A stretch of DNA of 64,000 nucleotides from Paenirhizobium naphthalenivorans (lineage in GTDB: Bacteria > Pseudomonadota > Alphaproteobacteria > Rhizobiales > Rhizobiaceae): assembly GCF_007992095.1 (NCBI RefSeq), contig NZ_BJZP01000011.1, forward strand, positions 1-64,000. Reading direction: 5' to 3'. The notes beneath the pieces were generated by a model. That model saw only the letters and a program-made list of their open reading frames with translations. It searched no databases and was not told where the DNA came from. Position numbers and translations under genes: made by a program. Position 1 is the first letter of the stretch, and every line of letters begins with the position of its first letter. Of the stretch, positions 1 through 8,490 are shown piece by piece.

Positions 1-957
1 GATAAGGCCATGCTCGGGGCTATCCCAGTTCGCCTGAACGATCCGGTCGACGTCGGCATCTAGCAGGTCATCGGGATCGAGATCGGCGTGCAGGTTCACG
101 ATGCGGCCGACGACGGTGACGGTTTGCGCGTCGTCCTCAGTGGTCAGTCGGGCTGATGCATCCTTCAGCAGCTCCCGATACCGGGCGTCGATGTGGAAGG
201 CCGGCGGTGGCGGAACGTCGGGCTCCCACTCGGGAGAGAGCACGAAAGCGATATCGATCCGGGGGATCTCTGTCCGATCGATTATGCTGACCAGCTCGCT
301 GCACATGTTTGCATTGAGACCATCGGCAGCTTCGAGGATCGGGGATACGCTGTCCTCATTGAAGGACTTCACAACCGACTGGAGGCCATTCGCGATGCGG
401 CGGATCACCTTGCGACCAAAGGGGATCGTTGGTTCGATGAAGGCAAGTTCTGCCTGGTCATTGAATCCTACAGGAGACTCGATGGCGAGACCGAAGCTTC
501 CCTTGAAGGTGTGCGCGAAACGGCACCTGTCCGCGTAGTCCGACGCTTCCTTGTTCGTTCTCCGGAATGTCCGCTCGCCTGTCAGCTCGCTCATCGCGGA
601 TGCTGCGATCAGTCCCTTCATCCCATTGAGGTAGGATCTGGCTGCACGAAGCTCTATGGATTCGTTTCTGATGTAGTCGTCGGGGATCGTGGCGAGGATC
701 TTGTCGAACGCCAGGGACGTCAGGCCCGCTCGCAAAGCCGGTTCGGACAGGCTGTAGACCTGCCTGATCACCTCCAGTGCGGCAACAGCTTCGTTCGCTC
801 GCACGTCGAGATCGTCGGTGGTCGAGAAGAAGATGTTCACCGCTCCGTTCAAGCCTTCGCCGTCAGTGAGCTGGTACCTTATCAACGACGCGTCTGCGCT
901 TAAGGGAAAGACCCTCGGAAACAATGTCGAATTGTCCGAACTCGTGCTCTCTCGCAT
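1..957 (-). CDS. Hypothetical protein, 3' end cut by the window edge
   Basis: An uninterrupted minus-strand frame runs from an ATG at 957 to the left edge of the window without a stop (at least 319 codons). Its translation has ordinary soluble-protein composition, including a segment reading DRTEIPRIDIAFVLSPEW near the left edge, and no membrane helix or signal peptide that I can see. I do not recognise a family. The start is uncertain: the ATG at 957 has no clear ribosome-binding site, and a GTG at 840 is an alternative. The first 40 codons lie opposite the start of the HNH-like gene on the plus strand, so one of the two genes probably starts later or is truncated. The opposite plus frames of 1-800 contain repeated stops, so this strand is the coding one. 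Confidence 0.55.
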   Translation of the reverse strand, partial: MRESTSSDNSTLFPRVFPLSADASLIRYQLTDGEGLNGAVNIFFSTTDDLDVRANEAVAALEVIRQVYSLSEPALRAGLTSLAFDKILATIPDDYIRNESIELRAARSYLNGMKGLIAASAMSELTGERTFRRTNKEASDYADRCRFAHTFKGSFGLAIESPVGFNDQAELAFIEPTIPFGRKVIRRIANGLQSVVKSFNEDSVSPILEAADGLNANMCSELVSIIDRTEIPRIDIAFVLSPEWEPDVPPPPAFHIDARYRELLKDASARLTTEDDAQTVTVVGRIVNLHADLDPDDLLDADVDRIVQANWDSPEHGLI

Positions 958-1318
958 GATGATGACAATCAGGGATACTGTTCGGAATGCCAAAGGTCAG
1001 CAGGTGCTCCGCACCCTCAAGGACAAGAGGCTCCTTTGCTCCGAGCCGGAGATGAAGGCTCACCTCGCCGAACTGATGGTCCGACAGGAAGGTCTCTGTG
1101 CCATCACCAGACTGCCGCTGCATGTCGATGGGCAGGAGGATCTCGACTATGACATGCTCGCATCCGTAGACCGGATCGACAGCAACGGGCACTATGAGCC
1201 GAAGAACGTTCAGCTCGTCTGCCGCTTCGTGAATTTCTGGAAGTGCTCGCAGGAGAACGGCAAATTCATGGAGCTGCTGGACAAGGTCGTGTCGAACAGC
1301 CTCCAACCTCAAGCCTGA
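833..1318 (+). CDS. HNH endonuclease-like protein
   Basis: About 161 residues. The C-terminal half has a segment CAITRLPL, then an acidic stretch, then SVDRIDSNGHYEPKNVQLVC and FVNFWK. This is the layout of small HNH-type nucleases in which DRID..G.Y...N.Q.VC follows a Cys. The classical zinc CxxC pairs are incomplete, so the metal site is inferred. The ATG at 833 is preceded by GAGAAG. A GTG at 818 in the same frame is an alternative, and three consecutive Met codons occur at 956-964. The N-terminal segment YLINDASALKGKT looks like real protein, which argues against the later start. It is convergent with the KAP gene region, and its 5' part lies opposite the unknown gene on the minus strand. 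It may be the 3' part of a once longer gene. Activity is not shown by sequence alone. Confidence 0.6.
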   Translation: MFTAPFKPSPSVSWYLINDASALKGKTLGNNVELSELVLSRMMMTIRDTVRNAKGQQVLRTLKDKRLLCSEPEMKAHLAELMVRQEGLCAITRLPLHVDGQEDLDYDMLASVDRIDSNGHYEPKNVQLVCRFVNFWKCSQENGKFMELLDKVVSNSLQPQA

Positions 1319-1497
1319 GCTGATCCCCGCGCTCTCAAGTACCTGTCAGACGCCCGCCGTAGTGCCGCCGCACGCTCCTGCAGCGTGCGGATCTTAGCAT
1401 CACTACGCCGTCCTGCATGAGGGTGATAGGTGAACACCGAGATTGCGTCACCTAAGAACGGCGCATAGTCATCGATAAAGGCCCGGCACCTTGCGGG
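1309..1497 (-). other. Open frame in phase with, and directly after, the KAP ATPase stop
   Basis: After the TAG of the KAP gene (1498-1500) the same minus frame stays open for about 62 codons to a TGA at 1309-1311. It reads like protein (FIDDYAPFLGDAISVF, then a basic helix rich in R, A and L). No ATG start is visible in it. It may be a former C-terminal extension cut off by a nonsense change, a readthrough tail, or chance. Confidence 0.25.
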
Positions 1498-3522
1498 CTA
1501 CGAGGTCGCAGCCGTTCGCTTCGTTGCTTTCCGTGGGCGTTTAACAGGCGGCTCCTTTGTCGGCGTGATAGGTGCCGCACGCCTCGCAGCCCGTACCTCC
1601 GCATCGCGGCGCATCTCAACGGCATCTTCTATCAGAGGCGGGATTTCTTCCCGTGCTCGTATCCTCTTTATGCGCAAGCGAAGCATGGCTGAATCTGTTG
1701 CGGCTTCCCGCTCCTGAAGAAGCTCGAGGACCCTCGTAATCCATGGCAGCTCGTCAGAGAGTTTGTCGAATAGAGACATCGGCTTGTAACGGCTCGCCAG
1801 GCCACCACTGATCCAGTACCAATTCTCGCCGGGCGCCTGCATCCAAGCATCCACGAAAACGACAGGGTCTACCGCAGCCAAGACTGGCACGACCGATAAC
1901 GGATCGGTTTGTACGTTGCTGTCGCAGACGCGTTCGAAGAACGCGGTTGCTCCTGCGTTCAACAGGGCAACGAGTTCGGCTCCCCTCTGGGGAAATGTCG
2001 CCTCCAACGCGCGGGACCGTGCTTCGTGGATGTAAGCGTCGATCTCCTGGAATTCTGCGCGGTATGAGTCTTCAACCCAATAGGCGATCCCTTCAGAGAC
2101 TTCACGTCGCCCGGCGGGCCTGCCGTACCATACGCTTTCGACGACCTCGATGCGCCCCTGCCGCTGAAGGTCGTCGACGTAGGACTTGCACTGCGCCAAG
2201 ACATCCGCGCGGCCCGCATCGATCAGACCGTGTTCGGCCATCATGAAACGAAGCGCGAAATGGTGCAGTAGATTGCCGTGCCCATCGATCTGCCGATCCT
2301 CGAACTCCTTGAGAAGGGTAGCCTGTGCTGCAGCGGACTGAGCTTCAGGAAGGCTGTCGAAATCCATGAACATCCGCCAAGCTGGGACAGTTCCGAGCGA
2401 AGCGAAATGAGGATGGCCATCGAGGGAGGCTGCTATCGCTTCGTGGTCGAAGTGTCCCGCGAACAGCATATCCTCCAGCACAGCGTCTTTCAGAAGTGTT
2501 CCCGAGAGATCGGAGGCCGGATACTTCTCCTGGGCCTTGCCGAAGGCTGACATCTCTACTTCCTCGTTTCCACGACGATTCACACGAGCAACCGTGTTCT
2601 GCATTCTCGCCCCGGCGCGGTTGCTGATTTCCGTTTGCGTGAGGTTGCCCATTCGAACCTCCAGAGACAGGGCCGTGAACAGTCTCACGAGTTCCGTCAT
2701 CGCGGAGGCGTTAGTAAGGTGCTCTGTGCGGAGGCTCGCACGGAGCCGGCACAGATCATCAACGGCATTACGGAGATTTCTCAGCGACGCGCAACCGGAA
2801 GACTTGAAGATGTCGATGATTTCGGAGCGGTGGTTCGCAAGAAAGAGCGCGTCCGCCTGCAGGTCGTGACGTTTCACGAAGGCATCGAAGGCACCTTCGA
2901 TCTGCACCGAGACGCGGATCGTTTGGCCAAACACCTTCTCTTTTATCGGCCCGAGACCGGCCACTTCCTCGTCGTGAGCGATCACGACAACTCTACATTT
3001 ATGATGCTCGACATAGCGATTGATCACGCCGAGAACATCGTTGATCGGTAGCTTGCATCGCTCGAGGTCATCAAAGATGATTATGCGATCGGTCTCGACA
3101 TTGTTCCCAACCAGTGCGCCGACTATTGCCGAGGGTAAGCCCTTTGTACCTAGTGTGCCATAGCCTCCGGTCGAAACGTTCACGCCGTCAGCGAAAGCGG
3201 CTATCTTCTTGAAGCGATCCTTCGTCGGATACATGGCAGCGAATACGGACGCCCGTATTTCATCAGCGGACTGGAGCCCAAACAGGCTGAGATAATAGTA
3301 TTCCGCGGGAGCAAGCGCATTCTTGATCTGGTGCGTCTTTCCAGATCCCCATGGCCCCGTTACGAGTACCGCGAAACCTGGCTCGATCATGCCTTTGTAG
3401 TGGTCCAAGTACGACGTGAGGTAGGATTCGATGCGCTCTCCACCGGACGGCGTGGGGTCTTCTGCTTTTACGGTTGCCTTCATTCGGCGTAAGAATCCTA
3501 TTGCCATGCTCTCGCTTGCCAT
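1498..3522 (-). CDS. KAP family P-loop NTPase
   Basis: About 674 residues. A Walker A motif, VLVTGPWGSGKT, lies near residues 52-63, followed by YYYLSLFG. A Walker B-like IIIFDDLERC lies near residue 150, then a segment VVVIAHDEE. The G-W-GSGKT loop with the LSLFG strand and FDDLER is characteristic of KAP NTPases. Some of these are membrane-anchored and several are linked to phage exclusion. No transmembrane segment is evident here, so this would be a soluble KAP protein. The C-terminus is a Lys/Arg-rich tail. The start has GGAG placed for either of two adjacent ATG codons (3525 or 3522); spacing favours 3522. It is transcribed toward the HNH-like gene and lies inside the defence-rich island. 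A defence role is inferred from context only. Confidence 0.8.
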   Translation of the reverse strand: MASESMAIGFLRRMKATVKAEDPTPSGGERIESYLTSYLDHYKGMIEPGFAVLVTGPWGSGKTHQIKNALAPAEYYYLSLFGLQSADEIRASVFAAMYPTKDRFKKIAAFADGVNVSTGGYGTLGTKGLPSAIVGALVGNNVETDRIIIFDDLERCKLPINDVLGVINRYVEHHKCRVVVIAHDEEVAGLGPIKEKVFGQTIRVSVQIEGAFDAFVKRHDLQADALFLANHRSEIIDIFKSSGCASLRNLRNAVDDLCRLRASLRTEHLTNASAMTELVRLFTALSLEVRMGNLTQTEISNRAGARMQNTVARVNRRGNEEVEMSAFGKAQEKYPASDLSGTLLKDAVLEDMLFAGHFDHEAIAASLDGHPHFASLGTVPAWRMFMDFDSLPEAQSAAAQATLLKEFEDRQIDGHGNLLHHFALRFMMAEHGLIDAGRADVLAQCKSYVDDLQRQGRIEVVESVWYGRPAGRREVSEGIAYWVEDSYRAEFQEIDAYIHEARSRALEATFPQRGAELVALLNAGATAFFERVCDSNVQTDPLSVVPVLAAVDPVVFVDAWMQAPGENWYWISGGLASRYKPMSLFDKLSDELPWITRVLELLQEREAATDSAMLRLRIKRIRAREEIPPLIEDAVEMRRDAEVRAARRAAPITPTKEPPVKRPRKATKRTAATS

Positions 3523-3682
3523 CATTGACTCCGCGTTTCCGCGAATAGGATCGGAGCATGAGGTCTGAGTTGCAATCGAAAACTGAGGACGACTGGCCCG
3601 GAAAACGCTTCATCGATGCGGCAGTTGTCGGTCATGGGCTTTCGCGTATCGCGCTCGATATCCCCGTTGTATTTTTGACCCG

Positions 3683-4012
3683 TCACTGGAAATTCCGCGC
3701 CTTAACCTTCAAGCGGTCGATATGCAGGTCTCTGATGTAGATGTCCCTCGCCTCCGGCATCGGCTTCGGTCGGTCCTCGCATCACCGCCTCCCGCAGATC
3801 CGTGCGCGATCTCGTCGCCGCGTCCCGTCGGAAGCTTGAAGTCGATGTCGCGGTCAGCCAGCCCGGACAGATTTCCAGAAAGATCGAGGAGCTGCTGCGC
3901 GACCAGATGAACGACATCGCCCTCACGCTGGATCCGGCCGTTAATTGAGATCATGCTGGAACAGCTTCGGCCAGACCACGAGGTTCGCCACTCCGATCGC
4001 GTTGGTCGGAAG
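3683..4012 (-). pseudogene. dnaE2: Remnant of the 3' end of dnaE2 (error-prone DNA polymerase III alpha)
   Basis: Three minus-strand pieces in different frames together match the C-terminus of DnaE2. The upstream piece reads GVANLVVWPKLFQ. The middle piece, from 3954, reads INGRIQREGDVVHLVA and continues to LPTGRGDEIAHGSAG. The last piece, in another frame, reads PMPEARDIYIRDLHIDRLK and ends KARNFQ at a TGA (3683-3685). Intact DnaE2 ends with exactly this order (OB-fold ANLVVWP, GRIQREG, GRGDE..HGS, RDIYI.DLHID). At least two frame changes and loss of everything upstream make it a dead fragment. DnaE2 normally belongs to the SOS mutagenesis cassette with imuA and imuB; neither is visible here. 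Confidence 0.8.
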
Positions 4013-4306
4013 TGACGACATCATGCCACCGAGAATGCTTTACGCTCCCCTTCCGTTCCTTCATGTGAACGGAGCCAAGTCGGTCCGATTTAGGAATATT
4101 GTCACATTCCGTCAGCGATTTCGCAGATTTTCTTTTTGAATCAGCCTGCTAGGACACACCGGTAAGTGACCGGCTTTATTGAAGAAAATTTCGTCGACCT
4201 AGCCAAGAGAGGCTGTCGGGACCTTGAACGAGTTCTCCACCAGGATATTGTCGGCCGCTCGGACTGACGGACGTCCGCTTCGCACCTTCGTTTCCGGAGC
4301 CGCAAC

Positions 4307-4465
4307 ATGGCCATCTCGCTCGCACGCATTGTCGATCTCTTCCGCAGGAGGAAGCCCACGTTCGCAGAAGCTCTCGCGAAATCCGGCTTCCGGCCAGCCA
4401 AGACCGCGCGGATCGCAGTAGGAGAGCGGCGCAATCGGGAAAGGCTTCTCCGGCATCGCGGATGA
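4307..4465 (+). CDS. Small hypothetical ORF (52 aa)
   Basis: ATG at 4307 with GGAG seven bases upstream, reading to TGA at 4463-4465. The product is basic (VDLFRRRK and a C-terminal RNRERLLRHRG). I recognise no family. It sits between two pseudogene fragments, so it may itself be debris; the ribosome-binding site is the main support. Confidence 0.3.
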   Translation: MAISLARIVDLFRRRKPTFAEALAKSGFRPAKTARIAVGERRNRERLLRHRG

Positions 4466-4587
4466 CGAGGCTCGAGGCACCGCCCGGTGGAGATGAGGCT
4501 ATCCTAGCCAGTTTTCGTGATTGTCTTTGATGCCGACGGTGAGGCCGGGCAGTATCTGTAACAACAACAGTGGATAGGGTCAGGCGT

Positions 4588-4842
4588 ATGCAGTGGAAAG
4601 ACGAGTTCGAGCGAAAGTTCAAATGCAAGGTGCATATGTGGGGGCTGAACATGCAACGCGTCATGGTTCTCATCGACCAGGAAGATGTGCCTTCGCTATC
4701 AGAAATCGACCTGTTCTTTACTCAAACGCTACCTGATGTGTCGAGCGTAAGGGTCGTCACTGACGGCGACAAATATGTCCATTTCGTCCGGCCTTCGACC
4801 GATCAGGCGTGGCGTATCTCCAAGGTTGGAACCAACACGTAA
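4588..4842 (+). CDS. Hypothetical small protein
   Basis: An 84-residue product from the ATG at 4588, preceded by an AGG-rich stretch. An in-frame GTG at 4570 would add six residues. It has alternating hydrophobic segments (VMVLIDQEDV, VRVVTDGD) suggesting a small alpha/beta fold, with no signal peptide or membrane segment. I do not recognise the family. It stands alone between the dnaE2 and SRAP remnants. There is no evidence for function. Confidence 0.5.
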   Translation: MQWKDEFERKFKCKVHMWGLNMQRVMVLIDQEDVPSLSEIDLFFTQTLPDVSSVRVVTDGDKYVHFVRPSTDQAWRISKVGTNT

Positions 4843-4929
4843 AGGGTTGCCACTCCACACATCGGGATACGTTCAACCTTGTTTTGCGCGGCCCTTAGGC
4901 TAATCTTACCTTCGTTTCGGTGGGGCCGC

Positions 4930-5181
4930 ACGACCGACGATCTCTACAACTTCCTAACGACCGATCCCAACGAGGTCGTCGCGCCGATCCACAAGGAGGC
5001 GATGCCCGTCTCAATGCTGGCCGAAGAAGAGGTCGATGTCTGGATGCGTGCCGGACGGGATGAGGTCAAGGCACTCGCCCGCCCGGAACCGGACAACGCG
5101 ATCATGGTGACATCCAGGGAGGAGTACGGATCCAGCATTATTTCGAAAGGAGGCGAGCCAGTTCAAGCTCGCTTTCTCTGA
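4930..5181 (+). pseudogene. Remnant of a SRAP (YedK/HMCES-type, DUF159) gene, C-terminal part
   Basis: The frame reads LYNFLTTDPNEVVAPIH, KEAMPV and VDVWMRAGRDEVKALARP. This matches the end of SOS-response-associated peptidases, which crosslink to abasic sites in single-stranded DNA (family pattern: F.TT.PN.VV..IH..AMPV, then the W and ALQRPLPD segment). The N-terminal catalytic Cys2 half is absent: upstream sequence in frame does not continue the fold. It is therefore a truncated remnant. Together with the dnaE2 fragment 1 kb away it suggests that an SOS-gene neighbourhood was destroyed by insertion or deletion. The C-terminal tail after position 5140 is unlike the family. Confidence 0.7.
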
Positions 5182-5198
5182 TATCGAGAGGAACACGA

Positions 5199-5825
5199 AT
5201 GATTTCGAAGCATCTAATGATTGCCGTCAACTGGTACGGCCCTTACTGGGATCTTGATGAGGTCCGGGCCGAGGCGCGGGCGAATTGGAACCACGGACTT
5301 TACATGTGTATCGGCATGCGGCCTTATCAACGGAAGGTGAGCATGCAGTACATCGGCATCGGAGGTGCGGTCCATACGCGAATGACGCACGACCATCACA
5401 AGCTTCGCGAGGTCACACGCGAGCGGGCGATATGGCTAGGCGACATTGCCACAGCGGAACCGTCCGGGAAGCGTCTCAAGGCGACTAAGACGACACTCGA
5501 CTACGCAGAGTGGGTTCATGCGCGTTTCATGCAGCTTCCGCTCAATGAGAAGAAGACGAAGAACTTGCCTTCGCGGAGCGTCACGGTCCTGAACCGCTGG
5601 TTCAAAACCGATTACGAGACGCTAAGAAAGAATCGCCCACATCCCGACTGGCCGGATCTAATCGACTATCCCGACTATGACATGCCTGCGCGGATGATCT
5701 GGTTCGGCGGCCGCCAGCAGTACTTCCATGCTCCGGACTATGCGCGGCCGGAGCCGGCAGTTCGACCGTCGAAGCGCGTGCGGGTATCCATCGAGGTTGC
5801 CGAGCAGGAGGCGTCTGAAGATTGA
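5199..5825 (+). CDS. GIY-YIG nuclease-like protein
   Basis: 208 residues. The ATG at 5199 is preceded by AGAGGA. Around residues 30-55 the sequence has HGLYMCIG, then 14 residues later QYIGIGGAVHTRM followed by HDHHKL. A GLY...YIG pair with a following Arg on a helix is the signature of GIY-YIG nucleases. An acidic residue that could bind metal occurs downstream (YAEWVHARF), then LPSRSVTVLN. The C-terminal 70 residues (Asp/Pro/Tyr-rich) are outside any domain I know. The gene is translationally coupled to the next one (TTG start overlapping its TGA). Nuclease activity is inferred from these motifs only. Confidence 0.6.
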   Translation: MISKHLMIAVNWYGPYWDLDEVRAEARANWNHGLYMCIGMRPYQRKVSMQYIGIGGAVHTRMTHDHHKLREVTRERAIWLGDIATAEPSGKRLKATKTTLDYAEWVHARFMQLPLNEKKTKNLPSRSVTVLNRWFKTDYETLRKNRPHPDWPDLIDYPDYDMPARMIWFGGRQQYFHAPDYARPEPAVRPSKRVRVSIEVAEQEASED

Positions 5826-6511
5826 GGCATTGGGTCGACACCACGACAGATGAGGAAGCTCGCGCCCTGGATCGCGGCATGTGGGAGATGGTGGGCAGCA
5901 AGCAGCCCGACGGGACTTTTGTCGCACAGGCCGCGGGACCCGCTCCTGAAGGCGGTGAGTTCTGGTACGACGCTCTCAACCGCATCAAGGACGATCCCGA
6001 CAAACGGTACGCGATGGCACGTCGCCACCTTCCGCTACCCGCAGCGTGGCGCGAGATGGCCGTCTCGCTACGAATGAAGATTCGGAAAGCTCGGAAGGCG
6101 AAGACCGGATACGAAGCCGAGCTGCGGGAACTTCATCATCTTGCAGCGATGAGCAGTTACGCTGGTTACGGCGTAATCCAGCGTGTTCCCTACGCCCGTC
6201 TTGCCGCTCTCGACCTCTCATACGACCGTGTCGGATGTGACCACCTATCTCTTCTCGGTGTCACCGATAGCAAATGGATGCGGGAACTCTGGGGTGAGGC
6301 CGATAACCATTCCACCGCCTCGGAACTCTACGAGGACATGCTGGCCGCCGACATCCAGAGGATCAAAGCGGATGAGAAGCAGGAACGGGACGAGCTGAGC
6401 GAACGCCTATTCGGCAATCTATCCCGCGAGATCGCTGAGGAAAGCTCATCGTCGGCGTCGCCGCCCGAGAGGAGGCGACGCGGAATATTCGGCTGGCTAT
6501 TCGGACGCTGA
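5822..6511 (+). CDS. Hypothetical protein coupled to the GIY-YIG-like gene
   Basis: 229 residues, starting at TTG 5822, which overlaps the TGA of the upstream gene (TTGA). This is an arrangement for coupled translation. I do not recognise a family. Visible features are a predicted helical middle rich in Arg and Lys (residues 75-110), an acidic and charged helix near residues 185-205, and a basic C-terminus ending RRRGIFGWLFGR. That tail could be a short amphipathic membrane-binding or interaction helix. Stop-to-stop distance to the convergent AAA+/M41 gene is about 10 bases. The pairing suggests the two proteins act together, but what they do is unknown. Confidence 0.65.
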   Translation: MRHWVDTTTDEEARALDRGMWEMVGSKQPDGTFVAQAAGPAPEGGEFWYDALNRIKDDPDKRYAMARRHLPLPAAWREMAVSLRMKIRKARKAKTGYEAELRELHHLAAMSSYAGYGVIQRVPYARLAALDLSYDRVGCDHLSLLGVTDSKWMRELWGEADNHSTASELYEDMLAADIQRIKADEKQERDELSERLFGNLSREIAEESSSSASPPERRRRGIFGWLFGR

Positions 6512-6522
6512 CCTGCTTCCTG

Positions 6523-8478
6523 CTAGCCCGATCGAACCGCCCGTGGCTCGACGCGACCATCGGCATCAAGTGCATCCAGCACTTCCTGCCCCGAGAGTTC
6601 GAGGCCGGCCACCAAGGCATCCACTAGCCTCTCGCACGCCGGACGATGCCGCTCCAAGATTTCCGTCGCGCGCAGGAGCTGCTCGTTGAGAACTTTGTCC
6701 ACCCTGGCGAGGACACTGCGATCCATCCGACTGACGTCGATCATCGGTGCTTCTGAAATGTCGCCGAGCGATGCCAACCCATCGCCCATCCCGAACGACC
6801 TGTCCAACAGGATTGCCGTACGGGTCGCATCATACAGATCAGATCCCAGCCCTCCAGCCACGCCATCATCGTGACACCCCAGCAGCAACTGCTCCGCTGC
6901 CATACCTCCCAATCCCATGGCGATGGCATCGAGATAGTGCGCCTTCGTCCGACGCGCCCAGGGCCGACGTCCGAATGTCGCCTTGCCGACGGGCTGGTTC
7001 TGCGTTGTCAGAAGGATCCGTGACGAGATCTCGACGCTGACCAGTTCCATGCCGAGAACGACCCCGACGACCGCGTGGCCGATCTCGTGAACGGCGTTGA
7101 TCCTTAACGTCTCCGGAGGGATCTGCGCCGGAATGGGAAGGTGCAACAGGACATCCGCCAATTCGACAGGCCTTCGAAGCCTCCTAGCCCGGCGGTGGGC
7201 GTTACGGACAATCTTCTGGATGTCGGCGCCGGAGACCCCCTCGGACAGTTCGGCGAAAGATTTGCAACGGCCTTCGTCGAGCGCGCCTCGCATGTGCATT
7301 CGGAAGATAGCGGTCCGAGCTTTCAGATCCGGAAGCGGAATTTTGACCTGCTGATCCAGGCGACCGGACCGAAGGATCGCGGCGTCAATCTTATGCGGAT
7401 TGTTGGTGGCGGCGACGACAATGACCCCTTCGCGCCCTTCAAGGCCATCCAACTGCTCAAGCAAACCGTTGATTGTCTTGGTGTCATAGGATTCATTCTG
7501 TGTGCTGCCACTGTCCCTCGATCCGAAAGCGTCGATCTCGTCGATGAACAGGATGCAGGGCGCGTTTTTCTTCGCCTCCTGAAAGCTCCTCTGCATCGCC
7601 TTGAGGAAGTCGTTGAGGTAGCCCCTCGCCTGCCATTTCGCATAGGAAGTGACCACGAGACCTGCATTGCAGGTGGCTGCAAGCGCCTTGGCGAAGATCG
7701 TCTTCCCGGTTCCCGGAGGCCCGGAAAGCAGAACACCTTTGTCGACGTCGTCCCAGGTGATCTTTCCCGAACGCCAATCATCGAGATCGCGTGCGAGGTC
7801 GAGACCCCAGACCTTGGCGTCGCCGTAGCCTTCCATGTCTTCGAGCCTGATATCGGCAAGGATCTCGCCAGTCTTACTTGGTGCGCTTGTTACACTTGGT
7901 GCGTCTGCCCGCACCATCTTCTCGACGATGGCAAGAACGCGCGGCATGGGGCGGCCCCACGTCATCGCAAGCTTGAGGCGCCGCCAGTCGCAGTTGATCA
8001 AGGCTTCGGCCTGGTCGTCGGTGACCGTGGTCTTGTAGCCCCATCTGACGACCCCGCGCACTTGGCGGATGTCGGGTGGCTCGATCTTCACAACGATGTC
8101 GAGAGCGAAGCGGAGATCTTCCGGGATCGCCTCCTCGGACCGGAAGAAGATGATGGTCTGCTTGTGCTGCAACATGTCCATCACCGCTTCGATGTGGTGG
8201 TCCGAACGGGTCTCATCGAAGATCTTGACGTGATCCTGGAAGCGGTGGTCCGACCGCTTGTCGATGAACATGACCGCCGCCTGGACATAACTTGTCTTCC
8301 GTTCCCAGTTCTCAAGAACAAGGCCGATGGCAAAATGTGGTACGCGTCTGTAAGGCCGCAGGGCCCGGCTGATGCTTGCATAGGCGAGGAATTCCGGTAG
8401 CGAGAAGCCTGCCCGGTCGCGAAGTACGTTTTTCATTGTGTGTGATCCCGAATTGAAGATGATGCGGTCGGCGCTCAT
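6523..8478 (-). CDS. Soluble FtsH-like AAA+ ATPase with M41 metalloprotease domain
   Basis: 651 residues. The N-terminal 220 residues match nothing I know. An AAA+ module follows: Walker A GPPGTGKT near residue 253, Walker B ILFIDEIDAFGSR, sensor-1 VVAATN, and an arginine-finger region SGRLDQQV. A C-terminal M41-type peptidase domain has AVHEIGHAVVG (the HExxH zinc site) and a later GSDLYDATR that supplies the third ligand Asp, as in FtsH. Unlike FtsH there are no N-terminal membrane helices, so it should be cytosolic. Start is uncertain: ATG 8478 lies 12 bases after the upstream stop, and ATG 8436 is possible. It forms an operon with the TnsA-like gene. ATP-driven proteolysis is expected from the motifs; the substrate is unknown. 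Confidence 0.85.
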   Translation of the reverse strand: MSADRIIFNSGSHTMKNVLRDRAGFSLPEFLAYASISRALRPYRRVPHFAIGLVLENWERKTSYVQAAVMFIDKRSDHRFQDHVKIFDETRSDHHIEAVMDMLQHKQTIIFFRSEEAIPEDLRFALDIVVKIEPPDIRQVRGVVRWGYKTTVTDDQAEALINCDWRRLKLAMTWGRPMPRVLAIVEKMVRADAPSVTSAPSKTGEILADIRLEDMEGYGDAKVWGLDLARDLDDWRSGKITWDDVDKGVLLSGPPGTGKTIFAKALAATCNAGLVVTSYAKWQARGYLNDFLKAMQRSFQEAKKNAPCILFIDEIDAFGSRDSGSTQNESYDTKTINGLLEQLDGLEGREGVIVVAATNNPHKIDAAILRSGRLDQQVKIPLPDLKARTAIFRMHMRGALDEGRCKSFAELSEGVSGADIQKIVRNAHRRARRLRRPVELADVLLHLPIPAQIPPETLRINAVHEIGHAVVGVVLGMELVSVEISSRILLTTQNQPVGKATFGRRPWARRTKAHYLDAIAMGLGGMAAEQLLLGCHDDGVAGGLGSDLYDATRTAILLDRSFGMGDGLASLGDISEAPMIDVSRMDRSVLARVDKVLNEQLLRATEILERHRPACERLVDALVAGLELSGQEVLDALDADGRVEPRAVRSG

Positions 8479-8490
8479 GGGCGCTATGCG

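Noticed and set aside
101-903. Plus-strand open frames of 145 and 236 codons at the left edge
   Set aside because: The minus strand carries a longer continuous frame with normal amino-acid composition; the plus frames are its antisense shadows.
818-3522. HNH-like gene plus P-loop ATPase as a Septu (PtuA/PtuB) system
   Set aside because: The ATPase is of the KAP type, not the ABC/SMC-like PtuA, and the two genes are convergent rather than an operon.
7141-8400. 419-codon plus-strand frame opposite the AAA+/M41 gene
   Set aside because: It is antisense to a protein with complete Walker and HExxH motifs; its translation has no known domain.
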